Source: Coccinella septempunctata (taxonomy: Eukaryota; Arthropoda; Insecta; Coleoptera; Coccinellidae). From it: a stretch of 64,000 nt of DNA. Positions 14,101 through 27,146 of this stretch are shown in pieces (position 1 is the stretch's first letter; each line of letters starts with the position of its first letter). Location of the stretch: NCBI RefSeq assembly GCF_907165205.1, contig NC_058192.1, forward strand, positions 33,074,001 to 33,138,000, written 5' to 3'. The position numbers and the translations under genes are program-made. The notes under the pieces were generated by a model. The model was not told the DNA's origin. It did no database searches and was given only the letters and a program-made list of their open reading frames with translations.

Positions 14101-15461
14101 GAGATGCACATGTTGAATTTCAGTTCGATAGTTCAGAAAGGAATTGAGATTTCAGTGATCAATTCGGCAAAGTGTGATATCAATTCCTCGAAAACTGTTG
14201 GATCAATTAGAACCAAATCTTGAAACTGCACATAGTTTTCGAATTGAGATGCACATGTTGAATTTCAGTTCGATAGTGCAGATAGGAATTGAGATTTCAG
14301 TGGTCTATTCGGCAAAGTGTGATATCAATTCCTCAAAAACTGTTGAACCAATTGGACCCAAATCTTGAAACTGCACAAAGTTTTCAAATTGAGATGCACA
14401 TGTTGAATTTCAGATCGATAGTTCTGATAGGAATGAAGATTTCAGAAGTCGATTCGGCAAAATATCATTTCAATTCCTAAGGAACTATTGGATCGATTCG
14501 AACCAAATCTTGAAAGTGCACATAGTTTTCGAATTGAGATGCACATGTTGAATTTCAGATCGATAGTTCTGATAGGAATGAAGATTTCAGTAGTCGATTC
14601 GGCAAAATATCATTTCAATTCCTAAGGAACTATTGGATCGATTCGAACCAAATCTTGAAACTGCACATAGTTTTCGAATTGAGATGCACATGTTGAATTT
14701 CAGTTCGATAGTTCAGAAAGGAATTCAGATTTCAGTGGTCAATTCGGCAAAGTGTGATATCAATTCCTCGAAAACTGTTGAATCAATTCGAACCAAATCT
14801 TGAAACTGAACATAGTTTTCGAATTGAATTGCACATGTTGAATTTCAGTTTGATAGTTCAGATAGGAATTGAGATTTCAGTGGTCAATTCGGCAAAGTGT
14901 GATATCAATTCCTCGAAAAGTGTTGGATCAATTCGAACCAAATCTTGAAACTGCACATAGTTTACGAAATGAGTTGCACATGTTGAATTTCAGTTCGATA
15001 GTGCAGATAGGAATTGAGATTTCAGTGGTCAATTCAGCAAAGTGTGATATCAATTCCTCGAAAACTGTTGGATCAATTCGAACCAAATCTTGAAACTGCA
15101 CATAGTTTTCGAATTGAGATGCACATGTTGAATTTCAGTTCGATAGTGCAGATAGGAATTGAGATTTCAGTGGTCAATTCGGCAAAGTGTGATATCAATT
15201 CCTCGAAAACTGTTGGATCAATTCGAACCAAATCTTGAAACTGCACATAGTTTTCGGATTGAGATGCACATGTTGAATTTCAGTTCGATAGTTCAGATAG
15301 GAATTGAGATTTCAGTGGTCAATTTGGCAAAGTGTGATATCAATTCCTTGAAAACTGTTGGATCAATTCGAACCAAATCTTGAAACTCCACATGGTTTTC
15401 GAAATGAGATGCACATGTTGAATTTCAGATCGATAGTTCTGATAGGAATGGAGATTTCAGT
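11112..15461. repeat. 30-monomer higher-order repeat, copy 1 (4,350 bp)
   Basis: The block is repeated immediately downstream with a constant 4,350-bp offset. The order of about 30 individually marked monomers is preserved, including TTTACGAAATGAG monomers, CGTTAGTGCAG at 11951, CCAGATCTTG near 12329, AACCTTGAAACTGC near 12476 and CACATTTTG near 12803. Copy 1 begins where 11112 and 15462 start to agree. Upstream of that point the sequences differ (aagatttcagaag against gagatttcagtag). Confidence 0.9.
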
Positions 15462-18400
15462 AGTCGATTCGGCAAAATATCATTTCAATTCCTAAGGAAC
15501 TATTGGATCGATTCGAACCAAATCTTGAAAGTGCACATAGTTTTCGAATTGAGATGCACATGTTGAATTTCAGATCGATAGTTCTGATAGGAATGAAGAT
15601 TTCAGTAGTCGATTCGGCAAAATATCATTTCAATTCCTAAGGAACTATTGGATCGATTCGAACCAAATCTTGAAACTGCACATAGTTTTCGAATTGAGAT
15701 GCACATGTTGAATTTCAGTTCGATAGTTCAGAAAGGAATTGAGATTTCAGTGGTCAATTCGGCAAAGTGTGATATCAATTCCTCGAAAACTGTTGGATCA
15801 ATTCGAACCAAATCTTGAAACTGCACATAGTTTTCGAATTGAATTGCACATGTTGAATTTCAGTTTGATAGTTCAGATAGGAATTGAGATTTCAGTGGTC
15901 AATTCGGCAAAGTGTGATATCAATTCCTCGAAAACTGTTGGATCAATTCGAACCAAATCTTGAAACTGCACATAGTTTTCGAATTGAGATGCACATGTTG
16001 AATTTCAGTTCGATAGTGCAGATAGGAATTGAGATTTCAGTGGTCTATTCGGCAAAGTGTGATATCAATTCCTCGAAAACTGTTGGATCAATTCGAACCA
16101 AATCTTGAAACTGCACATAGTTTACGAAATGAGATGCACATGTTGAATTTCAGATCGATAGTGCAGATAGGAATTGAGATTTCAGTGGTCAATTCGGCAA
16201 AGTGTGATATCAATTCCTCGAAAACTGTTGGATCAATTCGAACCAAATCTTGAAACTGCACATAGTTTTCGAATTGAGATGCACATGTTGAATTTCAGTT
16301 CGTTAGTGCAGATAGGAATTGAGATTTCAGTGGTCTATTCGGCAAAGTGTGATATCAATTCCTCGAAAACTGTTGGATCAATTCGAACCAAATCTTGAAA
16401 CTGCACATAGTTTACGAAATGAGATGCACATGTTGAATTTCAGATCGATAGTGCAGATAGGAATTGAGATTTCAGTGGTCAATTCGGCAAAGTGTGATAT
16501 CAATTCCTCGAAAACTGTTGGATCAATTCGAACCAAATCTTGAAACTGCACATAGTTTTCGAATTGAGATGCACATGTTGAATTTCAGTTCGATAGTGCA
16601 GATAGGAATTGAGATTTCAGTGGTCAATTCGGCAAAGTGTGATATCAATTCCTCGAAAACTGTTGGATCAATTCGAACCAGATCTTGAAACTGCACATAG
16701 TTTTCGGATTGAGATGCACATGTTGAATTTCAGTTCGATAGTTCAGATAGGAATTGAGATTTCAGTGGTCAATTTGGCAAAGTGTGATATCAATTCCTTG
16801 AAAACTGTTGGATCAATTCGAACCAAACCTTGAAACTGCACAAAGTTTTCGAATTGAGATCCACATGTTGAATTTCAGTTCGATAGTGCAGATAGGAATT
16901 GAGATTTCAGTGGTCAATTCGGCAAAGTGTGATATCAATTCCTCGAAAACTGTTTGATCAATTCGAACCAAATCTTGAAACTCCACATAGTTTTCGAAAT
17001 GAGATGCACATGTTGAATTTCAGATCGATAGTTCTAATAGGAATGGAGATTTCAGAAGTCGATTCGACAAAATATCATTTCAATTCCTAAGGAACTATTG
17101 GATCAATTCGAACCAAATCTTGAAACTGCACATAGTTTTCGGATTGAGATGCACATTTTGAATTTCAGTTCGATAGTTCAGATAGGAATTGAGATTTCAG
17201 TGGTCAATTCGGCAAAGTGTGATATCAATTCCTTGAAAACTGTTGAACCAATTCGACCCAAATCTTGAAACTGCACATAGTTTTCGAATTGAGATGCACA
17301 TGTTGAATTTCAGATCGATAGTTCTGATAGGAATTGAGATTTCAGTGGTCAATTCGGCAAAGTGTGATATCAATTCCTCGAAAACTGTTGGATCAATTCG
17401 AACCAAATCTTGAAACTGCACATAGTTTTCCAATTGAGATGCACATGTTGAATTTCAGTTCGATAGTTCAGATAGGAATTGAGATTTCAGTAGTCGATTC
17501 GGCAAAATATCATTTCAATTCCCAAGGAACTATTGGATCGATTCGAACCAAATCTTGAAACTGCACATAGTTTTCGAATTCAGATGCACATGTTGAATTT
17601 CAGTTCGATAGTTCAGCTAGGAATTGAGATTTCAGTGGTCATTTCGGCAAAGTGTGATATCAATTCCTTGAAAACTGTTGGATCAATTCGAAACAAATCT
17701 TGAAACTGCACATAGTTTTCGAAATGAGATGCATATGTTGAATTTCAGTTCGATAGTGCAGATAGGAATTGAGATTTCAGTGGTCTATTCGGCAAAGTGT
17801 GATATCAATTCCTCGAAAACTGTTGGATCAATGCGAACCAAATCTTGAAACTGCACATAGTTTTCGAAATGAGATGCACATGTTGAATTTCAGATCGATA
17901 GTTCTGATAGGAATGAAGATTTCAGTAGTCGATTCGGCAAAATATCATTTCAATTCCTAAGGAACTATTGGATTGATTCGAAACAAATCTTGAAACTGCA
18001 CATAGTTTTCGAATTGAGATGCACATGTTGAATTTCAGTTCGATAGTTCAGATAGGAATTGAGATTTCAGTGGTCAATTCGCCGAAGTGTGATATCAATT
18101 CCTCGAAAACTGTTGGATCAATTCGAACCAAATCTTGAAACTGTACATAGTTTTCGAATTGAGATGCACATGTTGAATTTCAGTTCGATAGTGCAGATAG
18201 GAATTGAGATTTCAGTGGTCTATTCGGCAAAGTGTAATATCAATTCCTCAAAAACTGTTGAACCAATTCGACCCAAATCTGGAAACTGCACATAGTTTCC
18301 GAATTGAGATGCACATGTTGAATTTCAGATCGATAGTTCTGATAGGAATGAAGATTTCAGTAGTCGATTCGGAAAAATATCATTTCAATTCCTAAGGAAC

Positions 18401-19811
18401 TATTGGATCGATTCGAACCAAATCTTGAAACTGCACATAGTTTTCGAATTGAGATGCACATGTTGAATTTCAGTTCGATAGTTCAGAAAGGAATTGAGAT
18501 TTCAGTGATCAATTCGGCAAAGTGTGATATCAATTCCTCGAAAACTGTTGGATCAATTAGAACCAAATCTTGAAACTGCACATAGTTTTCGAATTGAGAT
18601 GCACATGTTGAATTTCAGTTCGATAGTGCAGATAGGAATTGAGATTTCAGTGGTCTATTCGGCAAAGTGTGATATCAATTCCTCAAAAACTGTTGAACCA
18701 ATTGGACCCAAATCTTGAAACTGCACAAAGTTTTCAAATTGAGATGCACATGTTGAATTTCAGATCGATAGTTCTGATAGGAATGAAGATTTCAGAAGTC
18801 GATTCGGCAAAATATCATTTCAATTCCTAAGGAACTATTGGATCGATTCGAACCAAATCTTGAAAGTGCACATAGTTTTCGAATTGAGATGCACATGTTG
18901 AATTTCAGATCGATAGTTCTGATAGGAATGAAGATTTCAGTAGTCGATTCGGCAAAATATCATTTCAATTCCTAAGGAACTATTGGATCGATTCGAACCA
19001 AATCTTGAAACTGCACATAGTTTTCGAATTGAGATGCACATGTTGAATTTCAGTTCGATAGTTCAGAAAGGAATTCAGATTTCAGTGGTCAATTCGGCAA
19101 AGTGTGATATCAATTCCTCGAAAACTGTTGAATCAATTCGAACCAAATCTTGAAACTGAACATAGTTTTCGAATTGAATTGCACATGTTGAATTTCAGTT
19201 TGATAGTTCAGATAGGAATTGAGATTTCAGTGGTCAATTCGGCAAAGTGTGATATCAATTCCTCGAAAAGTGTTGGATCAATTCGAACCAAATCTTGAAA
19301 CTGCACATAGTTTACGAAATGAGTTGCACATGTTGAATTTCAGTTCGATAGTGCAGATAGGAATTGAGATTTCAGTGGTCAATTCAGCAAAGTGTGATAT
19401 CAATTCCTCGAAAACTGTTGGATCAATTCGAACCAAATCTTGAAACTGCACATAGTTTTCGAATTGAGATGCACATGTTGAATTTCAGTTCGATAGTGCA
19501 GATAGGAATTGAGATTTCAGTGGTCAATTCGGCAAAGTGTGATATCAATTCCTCGAAAACTGTTGGATCAATTCGAACCAAATCTTGAAACTGCACATAG
19601 TTTTCGGATTGAGATGCACATGTTGAATTTCAGTTCGATAGTTCAGATAGGAATTGAGATTTCAGTGGTCAATTTGGCAAAGTGTGATATCAATTCCTTG
19701 AAAACTGTTGGATCAATTCGAACCAAATCTTGAAACTCCACATGGTTTTCGAAATGAGATGCACATGTTGAATTTCAGATCGATAGTTCTGATAGGAATG
19801 GAGATTTCAGT
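15462..19811. repeat. 30-monomer higher-order repeat, copy 2 (4,350 bp)
   Basis: This is the second copy of the 30-monomer block and follows copy 1 directly. I found only a handful of differences, clustered near 13227-13267 against 17577-17617 (GGATTGAG against GAATTCAG; TTCAGATAGG against TTCAGCTAGG). Similarity runs about 30 bp beyond 19811, then breaks at 15492/19842 (cctaagg against cccaagg). The next block, from about 19900, resembles 10620-10900 instead, at an offset of 9,280 bp or 64 monomers, so several rounds of unequal exchange are layered. Confidence 0.9.
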
Positions 19812-22800
19812 AGTCGATTCGGCAAAATATCATTTCAATTCCCAAGGAACTATTGGATCGATTCGAACCAAATCTTGAAACTGCACATAGTTTTCGAATT
19901 GAGATGCACATGTTGAATTTCAGTTCGATAGTTCAGATAGGAATTGAGATTTCAGTGGTCAATTCGGCAAAGTGTGATATCAATTCCTCTAAAACTGTTG
20001 GATCAATTCGAACCAATTCTTGAAACTGCACATAGTTTTCGAATTGAGATGCACATGTTGAATTTCAGTTCGATAGTTCAGATAGGAATTGAGATTTCAG
20101 TATTCAATTCGGCAAAGTGTGATATCAATTCCTCGAAAACTGTTGGATCAATTCGAACCAAATCTTGAAACTGCACATAGTTTTCGAATTGAGATGCACA
20201 TGTTAAATTTCAGTTCGATAGTGCAGATAGGAATTGAGATTTCAGTGGTCAATTCGGCAAAGTGTGATATCAATTCCTCGAAAACTGTTGGATCAATTCG
20301 AACCAAATCTTGAAACTGCACATAGTTTTCGAATTGAGATGCACATGTTAAATTTCAGTTCGATAGTGCAGATAGGAATTGAGATTTCAGTGGTCAATTC
20401 GGCAAAGTGTGATATCAATTCCTCGAAAACTGTTGGATCAATTCGAACCAAATCTTGAAACTGCACATAGTTTTCGAATTGAGATGCACATGTTGAATTT
20501 CAGTTCGATAGTGCAGATAGGAATTGAGATTTCAGTGGTCTATTCGGCAAAGTGTGATATCAATTCCTCGAAAACTGTTGGATCAATTCGAACCAAATCT
20601 TGAAACTGCACATAGTTTACGAAATGAGATGCACATGTTGAATTTCAGATCGATAGTGCAGATAGGAATTGAGATTTCAGTGGTCAATTCGGCAAAGTGT
20701 GATATCAATTCCTCGAAAACTGTTGGATCAATTCGAACCAAATCTTGAAACTGCACATAGTTTTCGAATTGAGATGCACATGTTGAATTTCAGTTCGATG
20801 GTGCAGATAGGAATTGAGATTTCAGTGGTCTATTCGGCAAAGTGTGATATCAATTCCTCGAAAACTGTTGGATCAATTCGAACCAAATCTTGAAACTGCA
20901 CATAGTTTACGAAATGAGATGCACATGTTGAATTTCAGATCGATAGTGCAGATAGGAATTGAGATTTCAGTGGTCAATTCGGCAAAGTGTGATATCAATT
21001 CCTCGAAAACTGTTGGATCAATTCGAACCAAATCTTGAAACTGCACATAGTTTTCGAATTGAGATGCACATGTTGAATTTCAGTTCGATAGTGCAGATAG
21101 GAATTGAGATTTCAGTGGTCAATTCGGCAAAGTGTGATATCAATTCCTCGAAAACTGTTGGATCAATTCGAACCAGATCTTGAAACTGCACATAGTTTTC
21201 GGATTGAGATGCACATGTTGAATTTCAGTTCGATAGTTCAGATAGGAATTGAGATTTCAGTGGTCAATTTGGCAAAGTGTGATATCAATTCCTTGAAAAC
21301 TGTTGGATCAATTCGAACCAAACCTTGAAACTGCACAAAGTTTTCGAATTGAGATCCACATGTTGAATTTCAGTTCGATAGTGCAGATAGGAATTGAGAT
21401 TTCAGTGGTCAATTCGGCAAAGTGTGATATCAATTCCTCGAAAACTGTTGGATCGATTCGAACCAAATCTTGAAACTGCACATAGTTTTCGAATTGAGAT
21501 GCACATGTTGAATTTCAGTTCGATAGTTCAGCTAGGAATTGAGATTTCAGTGGTCAATTCGGCAAAGTGTGATATCAATTCCTCTAAAACTGTTGGATCA
21601 ATTCGAACCAATTCTTGAAACTGCACATAGTTTTCAAATTGAGATGCACATGTTGAATTTCAGTTCGATAGTTCAGATAGGAATTGAGATTTCAGAAGTC
21701 TATTTGACAAAATATTATTTCAATTCCTAAGGAACTATTGGATCAATTCGAACCAAATCTTGAAACTGCACATAGTTTTCGGATTGAGATGCACATGTTG
21801 AATTTCAGTTCGATAGTTCAGATAGGAATTGAGATTTCAGTGGTCAATTCGGCAAAGTGTGATATCAATTCCTCGAAAACTGTTGGATCAATTCGAACCA
21901 AATCTTGAAACTGCACATAGTTTTCGAATTGAGATGCACATGTTGAATTTCAGTTCGATAGTGCAGATAGGAATTGAGATTTCAGTGGTCAATTCGGCAA
22001 AGTGTGATATCAATTCCTCGAAAACTGTTGGATCGATTCGAACCAAATCTTGAAACTGCACATAGTTTTCGAAATGAGATGCACATGTTGAATTTCAGAT
22101 CGATAGTTCTAATAGGAATGGAGATTTCAGAAGTCGATTCGACAAAATATCATTTCAATTCCTAAGGAAAACTATTGGATCAATTCGAACCAAATCTTGA
22201 AACTGCACATAGTTTTCGAATTGAGATGCACATGTTGAATTTCAGTTCGATAGTTCCGATAGGAATTGAGATTTCAGTGGTCGATTCGGCAAAATATCAT
22301 TTCAATTCCTAAGGAACTATTGGATCGATTCGAAACAAATCTTGAAACTGCACATGTTGAATTTCAGTTCGATAGTTCAGAAAGGAATTGAGATTTCAGT
22401 GGTCAATTCGGCAAAGTGTGATATCAATTCCTCAAAAACTGTTGAACCAATTGGACCCAAATCTTGAAACTGCACATAGATTTCAAATTGAGATGCACAT
22501 GTTGAATTTCAGATCGATAGTGCAGATAGGAATTGAGATTTCAGTGGTCAATTCGGCAAAGTGTGATATCAATTCCTCAAAAACTGTTGAACCAATTGGA
22601 CCCAAATCTTGAAACTGCACATAGTTTTCAAATTGAGATGCACATGTTGAATTTCAGATCGATAGTGCAGATAGGAATTGAGATTTCAGTGGTCAATTCG
22701 GCAAAGTGTGATATCAATTCCTCGAAAACTGTTGGATCGATTCGAACCAAATCTTGAAAGTGCACATAGTTTTCGAATTGAGATGCACATGTTGAATTTC

Positions 22801-25800
22801 AGATCGATAGTTCTGATAGGAATGAAGATTTCAGTAGTCGATTCGGCAAAATATCATTTCAATTCCTAAGGAACTATTGGATCGATTCGAACCAAATCTT
22901 GAAACTGCACATAGTTTTCGAATTGAGAAAGGAATTGAGATTTCAGTGGTCAATTCGGCAAAGTGTGATATCAATTCCTCGAAAACTGTTGGATCAATTC
23001 GAACCAAATTTTGAAACTGCACATAGTTTACGAAATGAGATGCACATGTTGAATTTCAGATCGATAGTGCAGATAGGAATTGAGATTTCAGTGGTCAATT
23101 CGGCAAAGTGTTACATCAATTCCTCGAAAACTGTTGGATCAATTCGAACCAAATCTTGAAACTGCACATAGTTTTCGAATTGAGATGCACATGTTGAATT
23201 TCAGTTCGATAGTGCAGATAGGAATTGAGATTTCAGTGGTCAATTCGGCAAAGTGTGATATCAATTCCTCGAAAACTGTTGGATCAATTCGAACCAAATC
23301 TTGAAACTGCACATAGTTTTCGGATTGAGATGCACATGTTGAATTTCAGTTCGATAGTTCAGATAGGAATTGAGATTTCAGTGGTCAATTTGGCAAAGTG
23401 TGATATCAATTCCTTGAAAACTGTTGGATCAATTCGAACCAAATCTTGAAACTGCACAAAGTTTTCGAATTGAGATCCACATGTTGAATTTCAGTTCGAT
23501 AGTGCAGATAGGAATTGAGATTTCAGTGGTCAATTCGGCAAAGTGTGATATCAATTCCTCGAAAACTGTTTGATCAATTCGAACCAAATCTTGAAACTGC
23601 ACATAGTTTTCGAATTGAGATGCACATGTTGAATTTCAGTTCGATAGTGCAGATAGGAATTGAGATTTCAGTGGTCTATTCGGCAAAGTGTGATATCAAT
23701 TCCTCGAAAACTGTTGGATCAATTCGAACCAAATCTTGAAACTGCACATAGTCTACGAAATGAGATGCACATGTTGAATTTCAGATCGATAGTGCAGATA
23801 GGAATTGAGATTTCAGTGGTCAATTCGGCAAAGTGTGATATCAATTCCTCGAAAACTGTTGGATCAATTCGAACCAAATCTTGAAACTGCACATAGTTTT
23901 CGAATTGAGATGCACATGTTGCATTTCAGTTCGATAGTGCAGATAGGAATTGAGATTTCAGTGGTCAATTCGGCAAAGTGTAATATCAATTCCTCGAAAA
24001 CTGTTGGATCGATTCGAACCAAATCTTGAAACTGCACATAGTTTTCGAAATGAGATGCACATGTTGAATTTCAGATCGATAGTTCTAATAGGAATGGAGA
24101 TTTCAGAAGTCGATTCGGCAAAATATCATTTCAATTCCTAAGGAACTATCGGATCGATTCAAACCAAATCTTGAAAGTGCACATAGTTTTCGAATTGAGA
24201 TGCACATGTTGAATTTCAGTTCGATAGTTCTGAAAGGAATTGAGATTTCAGTGGTCAATTCGGCAAAGTGTAATATCAATTCCTCGAAAACTGTTGGATC
24301 GATTCGAACCAAATCTTGAAACTGCACATAGTTTTCGAAATGAGATGCACATGTTGAATTTCAGATCGATAGTTCTAATAGGAATGGAGATTTCAGAAGT
24401 CGATTCGGCAAAATATCATTTCAATTCCTAAGGAACTATCGGATCGATTCGAACCAAATCTTGAAACTGCACATAGTTTTCGAAATGAGATGCACATGTT
24501 GAATTTCAGATCGATAGTTCTAATAGGAATGGAGATTTCAGAAGTCGATTCGGCAAAATATCATTTCAATTCCTAAGGAACTATCGGATCGATTCGAACC
24601 AAATCTTGAAAGTGCACATAGTTTTCGAATTGAGATGCACATGTTGAATTTCAGTTCGATAGTGCAGATAGGAATTGAGATTTCATTGGTCTATTCGGCA
24701 AAGTGTGATATAAATTCCTCAAAAACTGTTGAACCAATTGGACCCAAATCTTGAAACTGCACATAGTTTTCAAATTGAGATGCACATGTTGAATTTCAGA
24801 TCGATAGTTCTGATAGGAATGAAGATTTCAGAAGTCGATTCGGCAAAATATCATTTCAATTCCTAAGGAACTATTGGATCGATTCGAACCAAATCTTGAA
24901 AGTGCACATAGTTTTCGAATTGAGATGCACATGTTGAATTTCAGATCGATAGTTCTGATAGGAATGAAGATTTCAGTAGTCGATTCGGCAAAATATCATT
25001 TCAATTCCTAAGGAACTATTGGATCTATTCGAACCAAATCTTGAAACTGCACATAGTTTTCGAATTGAGATGCACATGTTGAATTTCAGTTCGATAGTTC
25101 AGAAAGGAATTGAGATTTCAGTGGTCAATTCGGCAAAGTGTGCTATCAATTCCTCGAAAACTGTTGGATCAATTCGAACCAAATCTTGAAACTGCACATA
25201 GTTTTTGAATTGAATTGCACATGTTGAATTTCAGTTTGATAGTTCAGATAGGAATTGAGATTTCAGTGGTCAATTCGGCAAAGTGTGATATCAATTCCTC
25301 GAAAACTGTTGGATCAATTCGAACCAAATCTTGAAACTGCACACAGTTTTCGAATTGAGATGCACATGTTGAATTTCAGTTCGATAGTGCAGATAGGAAT
25401 TGAGATTTCAGTGGTCTATTCGACAAAGTGTGATATCAATTCCTCGAAAACTGTTGGATCAATTCGAACCAAATCTTGAAACTGCACATAGTTTACGAAA
25501 TGAGATGCACATGTTGAATTTCAGATCGATAGTGCAGATAGGAATTGAGATTTCAGTGGTCAATTCGGCAAAGTGTTATATCAATTCCTCGAAAACTGTT
25601 GGATCAATTCGAACCAAATCTTGAAACTGCACATAGTTTTCGAATTGAGATGCACATGTTGAATTTCAGTTCGATAGTGCAGATAGGAATTGAGATTTCA
25701 GTGGTCAATTCGGCAAAGTGTGATATCAATTCCTCGAAAACTGTTGGATCAATTCGAACCAAATCTTGAAACTGCACATAGTTTTTGGATTGAGATGCAC

Positions 25801-26654
25801 ATGTTGAATTTCAGTTCGATAGTTCAGATAGGAATTGAGATTTCAGTGGTCAATTTGGCAAAGTGTGATATCAATTCCTTGAAAACTGTTGGATCAATTC
25901 GAACCAAATCTTGAAACTGCACAAAGTTTTCGAATTGAGATCCACATGTTGAATTTCAGTTCGATAGTGCAGATAGGAATTGAGATTTCAGTGGTCAATT
26001 CGGCAAAGTGTGATATCAATTCCTCGAAAACTGTTTGATCAACTCGAACCAAATCTTGAAACTCCACATAGTTTTCGAAATGAGATGCACATGTTGAATT
26101 TCAGATCGATAGTTCTGATAGGAATGAAGATTTCAGTAGTCGATTCGGCAAAATATCATTTCAATTCCTAAGGAACTATTCGATCGATTCGAACCAAATC
26201 TTGAAACTGCACATAGTTTTCGAATTGAGATGCACATGTTGAATTTCAGTTCGATAGTTCAGATAGGAATTGAGATTTCAGTGGTCAATTCGGCAAAGTG
26301 TGATATCAATTCCTCTAAAACTGTTGGATCAATTCGAACCAATTCTTGAAACTGCACATAGTTTTCGAATTGAGATCCACATGTTGAATTTCAGTTCGAT
26401 AGTTCAGATAGGAATTAAGATTTCAGAAGTCGATTCGACAAAATATCATTTCAATTCCTAAGGAACTATTGGATCAATTCGAACCAAATCTTGAAACTGC
26501 ACATAGTTTTCGGATTGAGATGCACATGTTGAATTTCAGTTCGATAGTTCAGATAGGAATTGAGATTTCAGTGGTCAATTCGGCAAAGTGTGATATCAAT
26601 TCCTAAGGAACTATTGGATCAATTTGACCCAAATCCCGAAACTGTACACAGTTT

Positions 26655-27146
26655 TCTCAATTCGAAAACTATGTGCAGTTTCAAGATTTGGGTCGAAATG
26701 GTTCAACAGTTTTCAAGGAATTGATATCACACTTTGCCGAATTGACCACTGAAATCTCAATTCCTATCTGAACTATCGAACTGAAATTCAACATGTGCAT
26801 CTCAATCCGAAAACTATGTGCAGTTTCAAGATTTGGTTCGAATTGATCCAATAGCTCCTTAGGAATTGAAATGATATTTTGTCGAGTCGACAACAGTTTT
26901 CGAGGAATTGATACCACACTTTGCCGATTTGACCACTAAAATCTCAATTCCTATCTGAACTATCGAACTGAAATTCAACATGTGCATCTCAATTCAAAAA
27001 CTGTGTACAGTTTCGAGATTTGGGTCGAATTGATCCAACAGTTCCTTGGAAATTGAAATGATATTTTGTCGAATCGACCACTGAAATCTCAATTCTTATC
27101 TGAACTATCGAACTGAAATTCAACATGTGCATCTCAATTCGAAAAT
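26655..27146 (-). repeat. Inverted segment inside the satellite array
   Basis: The monomers run in the opposite orientation here for about 490 bp (3.4 units). The plus strand reads CTCAATTCGAAAACTATG and CTATCGAACTGAAATTC, which are reverse complements of the array motifs. The left breakpoint is in GTTTTC/TCAATTCG near 26655 and the right one in GAAAATTCG/AAAACTG near 27146. Both lie in the same part of the monomer, the TTTTCGAATTGAG segment, where the sequence is nearly self-complementary. The array resumes in the forward orientation afterwards. Confidence 0.88.
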
